From Stercorarius parasiticus (taxonomy: Eukaryota > Chordata > Aves > Charadriiformes > Stercorariidae), in NCBI GenBank assembly GCA_013396915.1, contig VWZL01002577.1, forward strand, positions 682,001 to 746,000: a stretch of DNA of 64,000 nucleotides, read 5' to 3'. Below, one piece after another: positions 1 through 12,461 of this stretch. Position numbers and translations under genes: made by a program. The notes under the pieces were generated by a model. That model was not told the origin of the DNA, ran no database searches, and saw only the letters and a list, made by a program, of their open reading frames with translations. Numbering within the stretch: position 1 is the stretch's first letter; every line of letters begins with the position of its first letter.

Positions 1-1700
1 TAAAAGCTGTTGTTCTTAATCTTTATATATAGGATGCTTTAAAATAATTCTGTAAGACGATTAGTCTGCAGTATAATTAATCTTCTGTCTTCCTCTGTTA
101 AGACTACTTTTGGACACCTGTTACCATAGAAGAATCTGATCTTTAGGAAAGAATTTGAATTAGAAACTATGAACTGATAGCAGCATTCCACTCATATGCA
201 CAGCAGCATCTCTTCTCAGAGTCAGTTTAGAGTGAAGTTTTAACCTCTGTGCAGTGTAAGAAGATAAAATATGTCTTCAGTTTTGTGGATAGAGGCTGTG
301 AATAAGAATGCAAATGTCGGTCTGTCTCAAAATAAATCTTTTCCGTATTTTCCATCAAAAAATAGGATCCTTAAGAAATATCTTTTTTCCTGAGCCTTCT
401 ACTTATTTTTCAAATGTTGCATATAATTAAAAATCTCTCTTAGGCCAGGGTCATCTTTTGAGAAACATTTGAAGAGTGAAGTGTTGATGCATCTTCCCTT
501 CCTGTTTCGTGAAAATGGAACAGCTGGCTTTCCTTTGCTATTGTCATTTCATTCCCTTGTCAAGGGAAAGGTAACTGCAGTCTTCCACAGCTCTCAGTAA
601 GTGGAACCCTAACAGAAATCCACCAGCATTTCTCTACAGCCCTTGTTTCTAAGGTTTGCCATGAATCAACAGAAAATACAAAAATGCATGACACATAATT
701 GAAATGTGACATTTTTTAGTTTTGGGAGATTAAAAGGATATTGTAAAATGATCTTCACGTTCTGTACCCCTGAGAAGGAAGTCTGAAGAAATGGAAACAT
801 TATAATGCACAACGGTAATACTCTGAGTTTATTACCTGTATTACCAGCAGCTTGGAACTCAATGCTCTCAATATCTCAGCACAAATCTCCATCACTTGAG
901 GTAATGAATTAAAATTTAATGTTTGGTAAGCAGCTACTAGAGAGGAATGTCATGCACATAACTGTTTTCAAATAGCAGTGCCACCTTGAAGGATCAAACC
1001 ACTTCTTTCTTTCCAAGGTCCTCACTTAAAGGGCTGTTTTATTGTTAAGAGAGTTTTTGGAGACAGAATACCCATATATAACTGTTTTGCACGTGTTTCT
1101 GCCTGAATGGCGCAGGTTGGCATTTGGGTCTGCAAGCTGAGAGCTCTGGCTCCCCACAAGAACTCAGTCCTAGAACAGAGACCTGAGACCAAACCACACT
1201 GGTGTTGGAGAAGAGCAGGAAAGATGGCCTCCTTGATCAGCCTTCTTGATCACACAAATAAGAACATGTTCACACATAATGGCTACAGTATTCTTGATAT
1301 TACGAAGAAGGAAAAAAAACATTAATGTTTGCCTTGATGATTTCTGATGCCTCTTCTACATTTCTGTTGAGAGCTTGAGAAGATAATCTCCTCTGCTAGT
1401 TCAGTTGTGCAGAACTGCACCTTTTTTTAAGAACAAGCTATGCAAACAAAACTTGCTACACAAACATAAACCCTTAAATCTTTTTTTCTGAAGTCAGAAT
1501 CTACCTGTGAATGGTGATAAATCCCAGTAATACAAAAAAGTCTGGAAAAATCTGGCCTAAAGTCTCAAAGTGAGAAATTTCCTGAAAGAAAACGAAGATT
1601 GTGTGAGATTTATTTGTTACATGGAAATGACTGTTTCTTTCTCAAACTTCTGTTCAGTTATTCATTATTCTTTGTGTAAATGGTTCCCAAAAATAAAAAA
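1..1700. other. AT-rich unique noncoding sequence
   Basis: No repeat, RNA gene or credible exon was recognised here. The few short open frames have no family resemblance, and stop codons are dense in all frames. The stretch runs up to the 5' truncation point of the first CR1 copy. Confidence 0.6.
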
Positions 1701-2295
1701 GAGTGGACCTGGGGTTCTAATTGACAAGCGGCTGAATATGAGCCAGCAGTGTGCCCAGGTGGCCAAGAAAGCCAATGGCATCCTAGCTTGTATTAGAAAT
1801 AGTGTGACCAGCAGAAGTAGGGAGGTGATTATCCCCCCGTACTCAGCACTGGTGAGGCCACACCTTGAGTATTGTGTCCAGTTTTGGGCACCTCAATACG
1901 AGAGAGATATCGAGGTGCTGGAGCAAGTGCAGAGGAGGGCAACGAAGCTGGTGAAGGGCCTGCAGAATAAATCTTATGAAGAGTGATTGAAGGAGCTGGG
2001 ACTGTTTAGTTTGAGGAAGAGGAGGCTGAGGGGAGACCTCATCACTCTTTACAGCTACTTGAAAGGATATTGTAGAGAGGTTGGTGCTGGTCCCTTCTCA
2101 CAGGTAATTAGCGATAGAACAAGAGGGAATGGCTTCAAGCTGCAACAGGGTAGGTTTAGACTGAACATTAGGAAAAAATTCTTCACAGAAAGAGTGGTCA
2201 GACACTGGAATAGGCTGCCCAGGGAGGTGGTGGAGTCACCATCCCTGAATGTGTTTAAGGGTCGTTTAGATGTGGTGTTAGGGGATATGGTGTAG
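1701..2295 (+). pseudogene. CR1 ORF2 C-terminal remnant with one nonsense codon
   Basis: This is the coding part of CR1 copy 1, the region downstream of the reverse-transcriptase catalytic core. The frame is continuous from about 1701 to 2295 apart from the TGA at 1984-1986, which falls just before the [17 protein letters not shown] block. No catalytic residues are present because the copy is truncated 3' of the core. It cannot yield an active enzyme. Confidence 0.9.
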
Positions 2296-2383
2296 GAGAG
2301 AACTTTGTAGAGTGGGGTTGATGGTTGGACTCGATGATCCCAAGGGTCTTTTCCAACGTAAATGATTCTATGATTCTATGATC
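1701..2383 (+). mobile_element. CR1 LINE, 5'-truncated copy 1
   Basis: The plus strand encodes the C-terminal part of CR1 ORF2. Visible landmarks are [11 protein letters not shown], the [16 protein letters not shown] block, RRLRGDL and the terminal [18 protein letters not shown] block. The reading frame closes with TAG near 2295. A short 3' UTR follows and ends in two ATTCTATG-type octamers near 2365-2383, the CR1 3' end. One in-frame TGA at 1984-1986 splits the frame. The aligned position in other copies here is CGA or a related codon, so CpG decay is likely. The element is a dead, 5'-truncated insertion. Its divergence from the other copies in the window suggests an older or different subfamily. 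No target-site duplication was evident. Confidence 0.95.
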
Positions 2384-2837
2384 TAAGAAGTATGGATGGT
2401 AGGTGACTAACACGGAGTCTGAAATAAGTTTCTCAAAATTAAGGATATATGAAGTATGCATCATTAATTGTATAAGACTGTGAATGAGGTACTTGTCACA
2501 GTTTTAATATAATAGCAGAACATTGACTCCATTGAAATACATTGTATTCTGTAAAATTGGCCATATTCTTACATGTGCCATTGTGGATAATAATGACATT
2601 CCAAATAACTCTACACATTACAGGATTGTATATACTCCTGCTAGGAATTCACACAAATTATACAGTTCTGATGCACAAGAGAACAGTTATCTCAAAGAAA
2701 CCATTGTCCTTATCCAAAACCAGAATGTAATTAGGGGAGTGAGCCAAAGTAAACAATAATAACATCATAGCTTGAAATATACAGAAGGTTTAGAGCCAAT
2801 AATATACGGTTCAAAGAGTATAATAGACAAGGAGGTG
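2384..2837. other. Noncoding sequence between CR1 copy 1 and the pyrimidine tract
   Basis: AT-rich unique sequence. No repeat, RNA or exon was recognised. Two overlapping short plus-strand frames near 2523-2759 have no family features. Confidence 0.5.
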
Positions 2838-2920
2838 TTTCTTTTTTCCATTTTTTTTTCTTTTTTCTTCCTTTTTTTTTTTTTCTCCTTTTGTTTCTTT
2901 TTTTTTTTTCTTTTTCTTAT
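2838..2920 (+). repeat. Polypyrimidine (T-rich) low-complexity tract
   Basis: About 83 bases are almost entirely T with scattered C and one or two G or A interruptions. A second CT-rich run lies at about 2976-3005. A 99-codon frame running through it, rich in F and L, is a composition artefact. Confidence 0.9.
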
Positions 2921-3244
2921 TTGGATTGACTATTCAAAGTGGATCAGAAGCTTCAGTATAAGTGCAGCGTTGCCTTTCTGTCTCTCTTTCTTTCTCTTTC
3001 TCACCCTTTGGCAAGTCTGGATTTTTTTCCAGAGGTGTAACAACGTCATGCCAGCATTACCCTTTCTGTGATATTTAAGATGCAATGATCACGATAGCAC
3101 AGGCCTTTTTTTTATCTGCACACGTCCAGCTGAGGGGAAGCTATTCAGTAAATGAAACCCATATTGTTGCTGCAACTGTACAGCTGTAAGTATTTGGGTT
3201 GGGTAGTTCAAACCTAGTTTAAGCATGCTTATAGGATCTGCAAT

Positions 3245-3270
3245 CATTTACCTGGATTGTAAGGTAAATG
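3245..3270. repeat. Small perfect hairpin
   Basis: The arms CATTTACCT (3245-3253) and AGGTAAATG (3262-3270) are perfect reverse complements separated by 8 nt. The stem is short and a chance origin is possible. Confidence 0.5.
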
Positions 3271-6200
3271 CATCTCACAATGCCATCTTCTGATATTCCT
3301 CTTGAATATCTCTCATACCAGTATAGAAAAAACACCACAGAGTCCCTGTCCTCTAATCTGCCTTGTTACTATATATAGTGGCCTGATAAAATTATTACTC
3401 TATTACTGAATAAATCTAAATAATCCTAGTTTGGGTAAATTTATGGACACAGCAAATCTGAGGAAATCACAGCTGTTGGCTAGCATGTCTTCCGCAAAGC
3501 AAGGCTGTTTGCAGCTTCTTACAAGTTTGAGCTGAAGCCCGTGCAGCTTCATTTATTTCACGGATGTGGGAAGCTGTGGGTGCAATGGTATGTAAGAAGA
3601 CACAGTAAACTGAAACAGAGATAATAAAAACCAGAACCTATAGATCTCATTCCTCAGATTTAACTGGTAAACAACAATCTTCTCTACCAAGCAATCAAAG
3701 CTTTGAGAAGGTGAATGTGTAATGGAATTATCTAGGAATTTACCTACTAAATCCTCTTCTGCCACAAGGGAATACAATGCTAGCAATGTTCTTGATCCTC
3801 CTGGTTCATTCCCATGACATGTGACTCTGGTGGCTGTTGATCTTCTGGTCTTAAGTGTGTTATCTGATGCTGAAAAGTATTCTGGGTCCTGTGCCAAGAG
3901 GATATTAATGGAGCAAGTAGTCCGGTCTAGAGAATCTCTACAGAGTACAATAAGGGTCTCTGGCCTATAACAACTGCATTTGTGAGCAGATGAACTCTCT
4001 TATGTTTATGTTCAGGTGAAGTGGGAGGAAAAATGCATATACACAATAGTGAAAAATGGCTCTTACTGTAAAATAAGTACGGATTTCAGTTGTTATGCAA
4101 ATCCAAGTTGACTGCAAAATAACTTTAAAAAGTAAATCTTTAATCTAACCAATCCTACTGAAAAGCTTTTGATTGATTGGAGTCAGTTTTAGAGGTACAT
4201 ACAATTGCAATGACTTGTATAAAAAACAGAAAACATACCTACAGAGATTTTACAGCCCAGGTTTATGTCCCAAATTCAAGAGTCCTCTTTTCTTTTCCTG
4301 AGCTAAGTTAGCTGACGATTTGTTTGTACCATGTATGAGTTTTTGTTTATGTTGTGCTGAAAAAATACTTTATTTTCAGACTATATGTAAATTGTCAGAT
4401 TTTTTTTTTACTCTTAATCAAGAAAAAATAAGTTTCCTATTTCTGTAAAAATGGTGTTTCAAATTTGACCATAGGTCACTAATAAAATGGTCTTCTTACC
4501 CCAAAAACAAGAAAAAAACCCAAACCAGCAGGAAGTCCCATATCCTTCATCCTAGAAAAAAGCAATAGGTCAAAACCTGCTTTATACTTTGTCTGAAATG
4601 TTGATGATTTATGCGGAAAGAATGAGGGATTACTCTTTTTATGCATCAGCAGTTTGCTTTAGCTAGATAAAATCCTTTTCCTACCATAAGGTGAGCCAGA
4701 CCTCAACAATGCAGATCAGCTCTTTATTACTGTGTGTGGGTAACAAAACTTGAAGCTACTCATTAGTTGAATTACAGACTCTACACATATCGTGACACAA
4801 ATACTAGTGGGACCAGGGCCTGTAATCCCATAATTGCTGTAACAAGATTAAATGCATTCACAGAGCATGTAGGGTACAGGCTTTATATTTTCTGACTTTG
4901 TCTTTCTACTTTCTTCATTAATGTATAGATTCTTTTTTCCTGGACTACAGAGCAAAATATGCTATATCAGCAACCAATAAAAGCTTCAAACAGGAATGTT
5001 TCCAAGGAGACCCTACTGGCTCGGCTCCGGCATGACTTTTATTCTTATGAAAGCTAATCCCCTGCACTGAATAAATGAACTTTTTCGAAGTGTAACTTAT
5101 AATTGCAGTTTAAGATTTTCCGTATGTTAATGAAAATTACTAAAATATTTAAAATAATGGAGAATATTCTTGTCATTCTGCAGCCCAGCTCTGCAGTTTC
5201 TCACATTCTCACTGGGATCCCCTGGTGTGAGAACCATGATTTAAAAAGCCTCCCCCTCTCCTGGAGTTTGAGGGGGACGATGGTTACTCAGGCCAATGCC
5301 AGCTGCAGCGGCCAGGATGAGAGCTAAATTCTAAGCGCACCACAGGCAAACATCACCTGCATAAGGAGCCTCTCTTAACTTTGTTCTTGGATCTCTGTTT
5401 AGTTTCTGAGGCTGTCTGACAGCCTAAAAATAAGGAAGCAAGTGCAGATAGCCTCTTTAGAGGAGCTGGGTTGTACATATATACTGGTGGGGAGCAAAGG
5501 TAGTGTAACAAAAAGGCAGCGGGAGGAGAGGGCTTCCTCCCATTTTTGCTCTCTTTTCGTAATTTCTTCATACCCATGGTTAAAACAACCTTTTATTCCC
5601 ATGCACTCGAAATGATTTGTTATCCTTCTGTTGCCAACACGTTGCTGCTGAGGGAGCCTTCAACTCTTTCTCATTCTCTACTCTCTTTGCTTGTCTTGGG
5701 AAATGCTTTCTTGGTTGGCGTCACAAAATGGAGAGCAATGGAGAGGCACCAAGAAGAAAGCATTTCTGGAGGCTGGAGAGGAAGAAGGCGGAGACCAGGA
5801 TTTCCCAGGACGTGTAGGCACAGGCGGCATGGATACAAAGGAAAATATACGCAAGAAGATAGTTGAGATAGTTGCTATGAGGAAATGACTTGTTTCTAGC
5901 ATGGTCTTCATGTTACCTTCAGATTATTTCTGTATTCAGAATAAGCATGAAAGGGAAAATATGGGCATAGTGTGGGTAGTAACTTTTAATACATTTTTGT
6001 AGATATATTTTGTTACTGCATGTATCTGCATAATAGGAGTTGGACTATTTTTTAGTTGAATGTGACACAAGCTGAAATGGAATGAAAACAGACTTTTTTT
6101 AATTAGATAATATCATCATAATAACTCAAATTGGCAAAATTGCATTTAAAATGTTTATTTTTTTACTCAGAGAACAATATGTAGATAAGATAAAATCAGC

Positions 6201-6633
6201 AGCCACAGGAAACTTCTTCGGTTTTAGAAATTTTTTAAGGTCATTATAAACTACTGGAACAAAATGTTGTTGCCTTAGCACTTGCAACATAAAGTGTGAA
6301 AATCCACAGTTAAAACAAAAAGAAGCCTCAAGGAATTATTTTTAAAAAAATGTTATTGTTAACAGCATCTATGAGTTATACCTCAATGACTTGTGGTTCT
6401 TTGTTTCAAAACTGAAAGGTGGTTTGTTTTGTTTTTAAGCTATTAAACAAGCCACCTAGAAAAAAAAGGCCTGTGGGAACCAAGAATATTAAATTCCAAA
6501 GGAAGAAAGGTTAAAGATTAAGAAAGGGACAATTGAGGCCAGTGATTTGCCATGCTTTGCTGGTGTCTGGGAAGCCTTATTTTTGCCCTCAGCTGGTCTC
6601 CAAGTTTCTTGAAAGTAAGTGCTGACTCACCAC

Positions 6634-6682
6634 CCTAATATTTGTTAATCACATCAGACTGCATTTGTCAACAAATATTAGG
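6634..6682. repeat. Inverted repeat with 13-bp perfect arms
   Basis: CCTAATATTTGTT at 6634-6646 is the exact reverse complement of AACAAATATTAGG at 6670-6682, with a 23-nt spacer. It could form a stem-loop in RNA or mark the ends of a tiny old element. No known family was recognised. Confidence 0.7.
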
Positions 6683-8340
6683 TACCGTATTATAGACTGA
6701 CATTGTGACACAATGTTTTCTTTATTAACTTTGAGTTTTGAAACTTGGCTTTTTATTGCATCTAAAAAAACCTGACAACAACCGGATTTTTGTTAAAATG
6801 TTTCATGGCCTTTTCTGCCTTAACTGCAATCTTGGCCATGTTCTTTGCATGTCCGAAGTACCTTTCATGTTGCCAGTGCAGAGAAGCTTCACCTTCCCAG
6901 AGATGACAATAATTCTACTTCAAACTCAGTGTGCTAGTGAAATGCAAGTGGAGTGCTAGTACTCAATTTCCACAAACCAGAGTCAAATACATTAGTTTTA
7001 TCAACATAGAACCGAACACTACACATTTAAGTCTGTTTACAATTCTTGCTCTACTTACCTAGAAAAAACAAAATAAGGCAAAAATTTATGACTATATTGC
7101 TACATGTATCATAATTTGTACAGAGGAAGGACTGAGACTCTTGGACAAGCCCTAGAAATTACGTCAAAGTACCAAGTGCTGTAAAAAACAAGGTTGAAAA
7201 ATAGTTCTTTATCGCATAATGTTTTAGGTCACAAATGATTTCTTATGTATATATACTTTATTTTTATATACTTATAAGTTTTATAGCATATTAAAAAAAA
7301 ACAATATCATATTCTCTTTGGCTTATCTATATTAAGATGGCAAAAACACATGAAGCAAGCCATTTTCCTTCCATAGTGGCATTTTGTTTCTTCTTTCCTT
7401 CTACGAGGCTATAATGCTCTTACACTCTTCATCAACTTTAGAAACAAATGTGTCAGGTGTGGGGCATGTGCCGAACTACTAATAGTGTATTAGTTTGTTT
7501 TCTCCCCAGTATAATTAATCTTTTAGTGAAAAACAGACTTGTGGATAGAAGAAACATTATGTGTTATATTATGGGTTATAGAGAACAAAAGAAAAAAAAA
7601 AACATGTTTGTGACAAAAATCTGGGTAAATTTTTTCCTTACTTTTTAGAATACAGTAGATTATATACTAGGAAGACTTAGTAAGCTGTACGTTTGGGTTT
7701 TTTTTCCTGGGTTGGTTTCAATAGGTAAGGGGTGTGGTGCTGTCACTTGAAGTTTCCATTGACTGAGTTCAGTACTCTCTGGGATCATAAACTCTGTGCA
7801 AGTTAAAACTGGATTTATTTGTACTTAGGAATCTTAATTTTGTATCTATAGCTGTTAGTTCAGTGTGGCTTGGCCTCTATTTGGTGTCTTTATTTTTTTC
7901 TTTGCTTTCCTGTTTCTATGAATGGTTTTGTTTTAAAGTATTACTTGCTTATTTTGAAAATCTACTCTGAGGAGGCCAAAGTAAATCAAAAGCCATATCC
8001 GTGAAAGATTTAACCCAAAAGAAACGAAAAAAAGCTTATGTCCCTGAACTCTGTATTTAATTTCCCAAAATCTGCACAAAATCCAACAGAACTACATAGT
8101 ACAAATATTTGTTTGTGTTCTGTGTTCTGAAGATGCTTCTTAGGGTTGGTTTTATCTTTCCTCATTCTCACTTAGTAAGCACACAACAGATATTGGTTGC
8201 ATACTTTCTCATTTAAAAAAGCCTTACCCAGAGATAGAGTTACGATTGATAAACAGGAATGAATTTCTCAGTGTACTATGTTCTTTTGACTATCTAGAAA
8301 AGACTCAAATAAGATAGCTATGTCTCTTACTATCATGAAC

Positions 8341-8583
8341 CTTTCGTCATTTGGGGGCAGCTGTCCCTTCTGTATTCCCTCCCAACTTCTTCTGTGCCCC
8401 CAGCCTACTTGCTGATGGGGCAGTGTGAAAAACAGAAAAATGCCTGGATGTTTTGCTAACACCGGACAGCAATAGCTAAAACAGCGATGTGTTATCAATG
8501 CTGTTTCGGTCACAAATCCAAAACATAGCACCACACAAGCTACTATGAGGAAAATTAACTCCATTCCAGCTGAAACCGGTACA
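8341..8583 (+). mobile_element. Old LTR-like avian interspersed repeat, probable 3' part
   Basis: From about 8341 to 8583 the sequence resembles a repeat commonly met in bird genomes. The landmarks are GGGGCAGTGTGA near 8418, a block reading GTGTTATCAA near 8490, and AAAATTAACTCCATTCCAGC near 8551, ending in ACA. The family match is from memory of the motif, and I believe it to be an endogenous-retrovirus LTR. The 3' CA end fits an LTR, but no matching 5' TG end, second LTR or internal region was identified. A minus-strand 98-codon frame across it carries no recognised domain. Confidence 0.4.
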
Positions 8584-8829
8584 CTATCTCCCTAGTTTGT
8601 TTCATACCTTTGAAATATTTTCCTCTTGAGTTATTCCATGAATCTAACATCTTTTCTTTCACACCTCTGGGAAATGTAAGAATATAGTTAAGTAAGTATG
8701 TTGATTTTCTTAAACACCTGTGTGAGTAGTACTTTTCAGAAACAATCTGGTAGGAAAATGGTTTGTAAGAGTTTTATCATTTATATCTTTCTTAAATACA
8801 GAGAACAAGACTGAAAAAGTAAAAGAGTT

Positions 8830-8872
8830 AAAAAAAAAAAAAAACCAAAAAAAAAAAACCAAAACCAAAAAA
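8830..8872 (+). repeat. A-rich simple tract with AACC interruptions
   Basis: A run of A broken by CC dinucleotides, giving an (A)nCC(A)nCC pattern. Similar tracts recur in the window on both strands, for example at 13401-13434 and 35281-35306, and as T/G-rich versions at 42411-42432 and 46587-46644. Confidence 0.85.
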
Positions 8873-9704
8873 GAGTTATTTAAAACCAAATAATCCTGCA
8901 TTGATAAGAGGAAAACTGGAAAGTCAAGTCAAAAAGAGGAAAATGCTAGGAGAAAATGACAAGAGCCAAAAGGCTGAAATCTTGCGCTAAAATTATAAAT
9001 CTTCATCTAAAACCTCATATTTGCCAGTATTAAAAAAGTCCAATTTATCTAGCAGTCCAGATCTGTTTGTTCCTGAATTCCTTTCTTTTCATTAATGATC
9101 CCTCACCCAATCATTCTTCTTCTGTATCCTTTATCTATAATAATTTTATGGGATTTTTTTCCTAAATAATAATAAAAAATTTATAGAAAAGTAACAAAAG
9201 CAATCTATGTGGGATCCTAAGATAATTTTTTGTCCAATGATAATTCCTTAATTATAATTTTGAAAGCATAAACAGTTGTAATTCCCTTTGAAACTTGGAC
9301 TTGAGTTCCCGTAGTAAACTTGAGTTTAGTATTTAACTAAACAGAAATATTTTTCTTATATTTGCAGGATGCTTGAATTCCCATTTTGTCTAAATAGAAC
9401 TTCATTCAGCCTCCTCTGTGCAAACCAAAACCCTACATTGTCATTAAGACTGGGTCACAGAACTTAAAAAAAGCCAACAAACAACCCCAAACCCCAGTCT
9501 TATGCATATTATTAACAACAAAATTTATACACCTTTTGAACAGGAAACAGTAGGAAAGCCACCAAAAATTTATAAAAGCTTTTTTTTTAAATCAATGAGA
9601 ACTATGAGCCTATGTTGATAATTCAGCAAAACCTCACCTATACATGAGAGAATCAGGAAGGAGCACAATCACAGTCCATCAGAAAGAGGGCGTGATAAAA
9701 TGAT

Positions 9705-9749
9705 GATGTGATTGCGATGTGATTGCAATGTGATTGCAATATGATGCAA
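9705..9749 (+). repeat. 11-bp tandem repeat, about 4 units
   Basis: The units are GATGTGATTGC at 9705-9715 and 9716-9726, AATGTGATTGC at 9727-9737, and a degraded AATATGATGC at 9738-9747. This is a short minisatellite with mild decay at its 3' end. Confidence 0.85.
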
Positions 9750-11636
9750 ACTGTATTCAGTTTGAAAACAAAGCAGTGATGATTATGGACTAGAGACTCT
9801 ACAACTATCACTGCATTCATGAAAAAGGATTAATGAGTCCTATTGAGTCTTTCTGATAGCATGTGGAATACTGTCAGTCAGTCTGTGATTGTCACAGATG
9901 TTATTGAATCTTTTACAACTTTCCTCCACAGCAAAATTCCTCCCCAGTGATCCACAGTTCTCATTCCTACTTGAACACACAGTGAAAAGTCATCTTTCCA
10001 CGTGGTTTTATCAGTTGGTCTACAGCTAGTAAATGACACAGCAGATGGCTTGCTCTGCATTTTTGTATTTTCAAGCAATTAATTCTTCATTAAAGACTTA
10101 AAGTGTAAAAGGTGGCTTAGAGTGGCTTCTCATTCTGTATTTTGGAAGGAGAGGGAATTGCTGCGTCACCGTACTCTCTAAGAACTGTTCTAGGTCAAAC
10201 GGGAGCATTTTTCCATTCCTTCACAATCAATTACTTCACAGTAATACCAGTTCCTTCGACTGCCTTCTTTTTTTAAAGTCAAGCAGCTACAACTGGATTT
10301 TGTCCTGAATCCTGTTGGCATAACTTAGACATGTTCTAAGAATACCTACAAGGCTGAAGCCTCTGGAAGAGAAATACCCAGTCTCTGGAGCCTGTTCGTG
10401 CTTAGATACAATCTATGCCCTGGGTTGCTCACAAACAGCTTCACAGCTGAGATGCTGAAACATTAGCAGGATGTTCCTGTGGCTGGAGGATTTTAAAGAT
10501 GCCAGCTGAGGCACCTTGGGAATTTGCTTCCCAAGTAAGGCAGTAACTAAGCTAACTAATTCAACTTTGGATTTAAATCCATGTCCCCCTCCAAGTGCCT
10601 AAAACCCATTCTGGATCCACCACTGATGTTGCACTCCGTAGTGCTCACCCAGCTGTTAATGGAGAGCATTACCCCACAGAAGCCGTGGAGGAACTGAGCA
10701 TACAATGAAATCCTGCTCCCTTTCAAATCAGTGTAGAGTTTTGACCACATTTTCAGTAAGACTTTGATTTAACTCTGTGTTCATCAGATTTTCTTGACAG
10801 ATGGAATGAAGCTATAAATTCATCCTTGTAAGCAACAAATGACTGGTCCCAGGTATCATCAAATTAAAGTCCCTGTGTAAAGGCCATTTTTATGAGCCAT
10901 CTGCAGAACAATTAATAAGGTTTTCACATTTTAAATGAAAATATGCATAACATATTGCCTATTTGATTGAGATGGGGGTGAAAAATGAGTTTTTTCATAT
11001 AAAAAAATGATAGATATCCATGTTTTCTAGACGCTTACTAGTTCATCATAAAATCCTGTACAAATAGAGCAAAATAAAAAACATAAATTCTTTTTTCCCC
11101 ACTGTGGCAAGGTATAAATCAGCATTGCCTTATACTCGGCTTTTTCTTCTACAAATCAAGAAAAATTGGTGGATTCCCTTACTACTTCTCAGCTGATGGA
11201 ATTTGCCCAGTGTCTTCTTTTGGTTCCAGGAATACTCTGAAATATTGTGGTCACCTATAGTTACAAGAGCAGGCTGTCTGCTTTTATTATTTATATTTTC
11301 CAGGTGTGTAAGGTTCATGAATAACACTTCTCAAATTTTCTTCCTGCTGTTTCTACAACTAGTGGTAAGGGCAAAAAAGTCCAGAAGTAAGCATACAGAA
11401 AAACCTAAAACCAACTGGTACTACAGTCTAGGAGAAACTAGAATGATTTAGCAATTGCTCAGTTTGTCTCCAGGTGTTATACTGCATCTCTTTAACTGCT
11501 GAAAAAAAAGCCCTGAATGTTCTATATTTTCCACATAGGGCAACAATAACTCCAGGAACTTTAAGATCTGTTTGGGCTTGTGATTGTGCAAAGAGCTGTC
11601 AGTTTGAATCCTTTAAGTCTTCAGGGTAAAATTAGA

Positions 11637-12461
11637 ATCATAGAGTCATAGAATACTTTGCGTTGGAAGGGGCCTTTAAAGGTTATCTAGTCCCATCCCC
11701 CTGCAATGAGCAGGGGCATCTTCAACTAGATCACGTTGCCCAGAGCCCCGTCCAACCTGACCTTGAATGTTGCCAGGGATGGGGCATCTACCACCTCTCT
11801 GGGCAACCTGTTCCAGTGTTTCACCACCCTCAGCACAGAAAATTTCTTCCTTATACCTAGTCTCAATCTTCCCTCTTTTGGCTTAAAGGCATTACCTCTT
11901 GTCCTGTCGCAACAAGCCCTGCTAAAAAGTTTGTTCCCATCTTTCTTATAAGCCCCCTTTAGGTCCTGAAAGGCTGCTATAAGGACTCCCTGGAGAGTCC
12001 AGGCTGAACAACCCCAACTCTCTCAGTCTGTCCTTATAGGAGAGACATTCCATCCCTCTGATCATTTTTGTGGCCCTCCTCTGGACTCACCCCAACAGGT
12101 CCATGATTTTCCTGTGCTGAGGACTCCAGAGCTGGACGCAGTACTCCAGGTAGGGTCTCACCAGAGCAGAGTAGAGGGGCAGAATCACCTCCCTCAACCC
12201 ACTGGCCACGCTTCTTTTGATGCAGCCCAGGATGTGGTTGGTTTTCTGGGCTGTGAGTGCACATTGTCAGCTCATGTCCAGTTTTAAATCCACCAGTACC
12301 CACAAGTCCTTCTTGGCAGGGCTACTCTCAATCTCTTCATCCCCCAGCCTGTATTGATACTGAGGGTTGCCTCCACCCAGGTGCACTTGGCCTTGTTGAA
12401 CTTCATGAGGTTCATGTGTGCCCACCTCTCAAGCTTGTCCAGGTCCCTCTGGATGGCATCT
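11637..12461 (-). mobile_element. CR1 LINE, young 5'-truncated copy 2
   Basis: Read on the minus strand, this copy begins in the CR1 ORF2 block [13 protein letters not shown] (near 12461) and runs to the 3' end with ATTCTATG-type octamers near 11633-11652. The positions 11637-12381 match 25280-26024 in reverse complement with 3 mismatches (at 11645, 12334 and 12372) and no indel. The ORF2 frame carries two in-frame TGA codons and an 8-nt deletion in the [10 protein letters not shown] block, so it is not coding. Several CpGs are retained, in keeping with a young age. It differs from its twin only at the 5' side, where it continues about 80 bp further into ORF2 before truncation. No clear target-site duplication was seen. 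Confidence 0.96.

Larger units (their letters stand above)
2921..8340. other. AT-rich unique noncoding sequence
   Basis: No exon, RNA gene or interspersed repeat was recognised in this 5.4-kb stretch. It contains two small hairpins, at 3245-3270 and 6634-6682, and A- or T-rich tracts near 4501-4527, 6420-6437 and 7691-7719. Short open frames on both strands between 5353 and 5911 overlap in several frames and are not convincing coding sequence. Confidence 0.55.
8584..11636. other. AT-rich unique noncoding sequence
   Basis: Apart from the A-rich tract at 8830-8872 and the minisatellite at 9705-9749, nothing is recognised. No convincing exon or RNA gene was seen on either strand. Confidence 0.5.

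Noticed and set aside
2772..3071. 99-codon plus-strand frame rich in F and L, resembling membrane segments
   Set aside because: It is the translation of a T-rich low-complexity tract, not a protein.
8268..8564. 98-codon minus-strand frame with a hydrophobic N-terminus that looks like a signal peptide
   Set aside because: It overlaps the LTR-like repeat, has no family resemblance and no supporting splice or promoter context.
11663..11951. Antisense frames across CR1 copies, repeated at 25710-26064, 31771-32086 and 34294-34482
   Set aside because: These are the antisense strand of the CR1 ORF2 tail, which stays open because of CR1 codon composition.
12034..12303. 89-codon minus-strand frame repeated exactly at 25358-25627
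   Set aside because: It is an out-of-frame reading of the twin CR1 copies. The identity reflects the DNA repeat, not a conserved gene.
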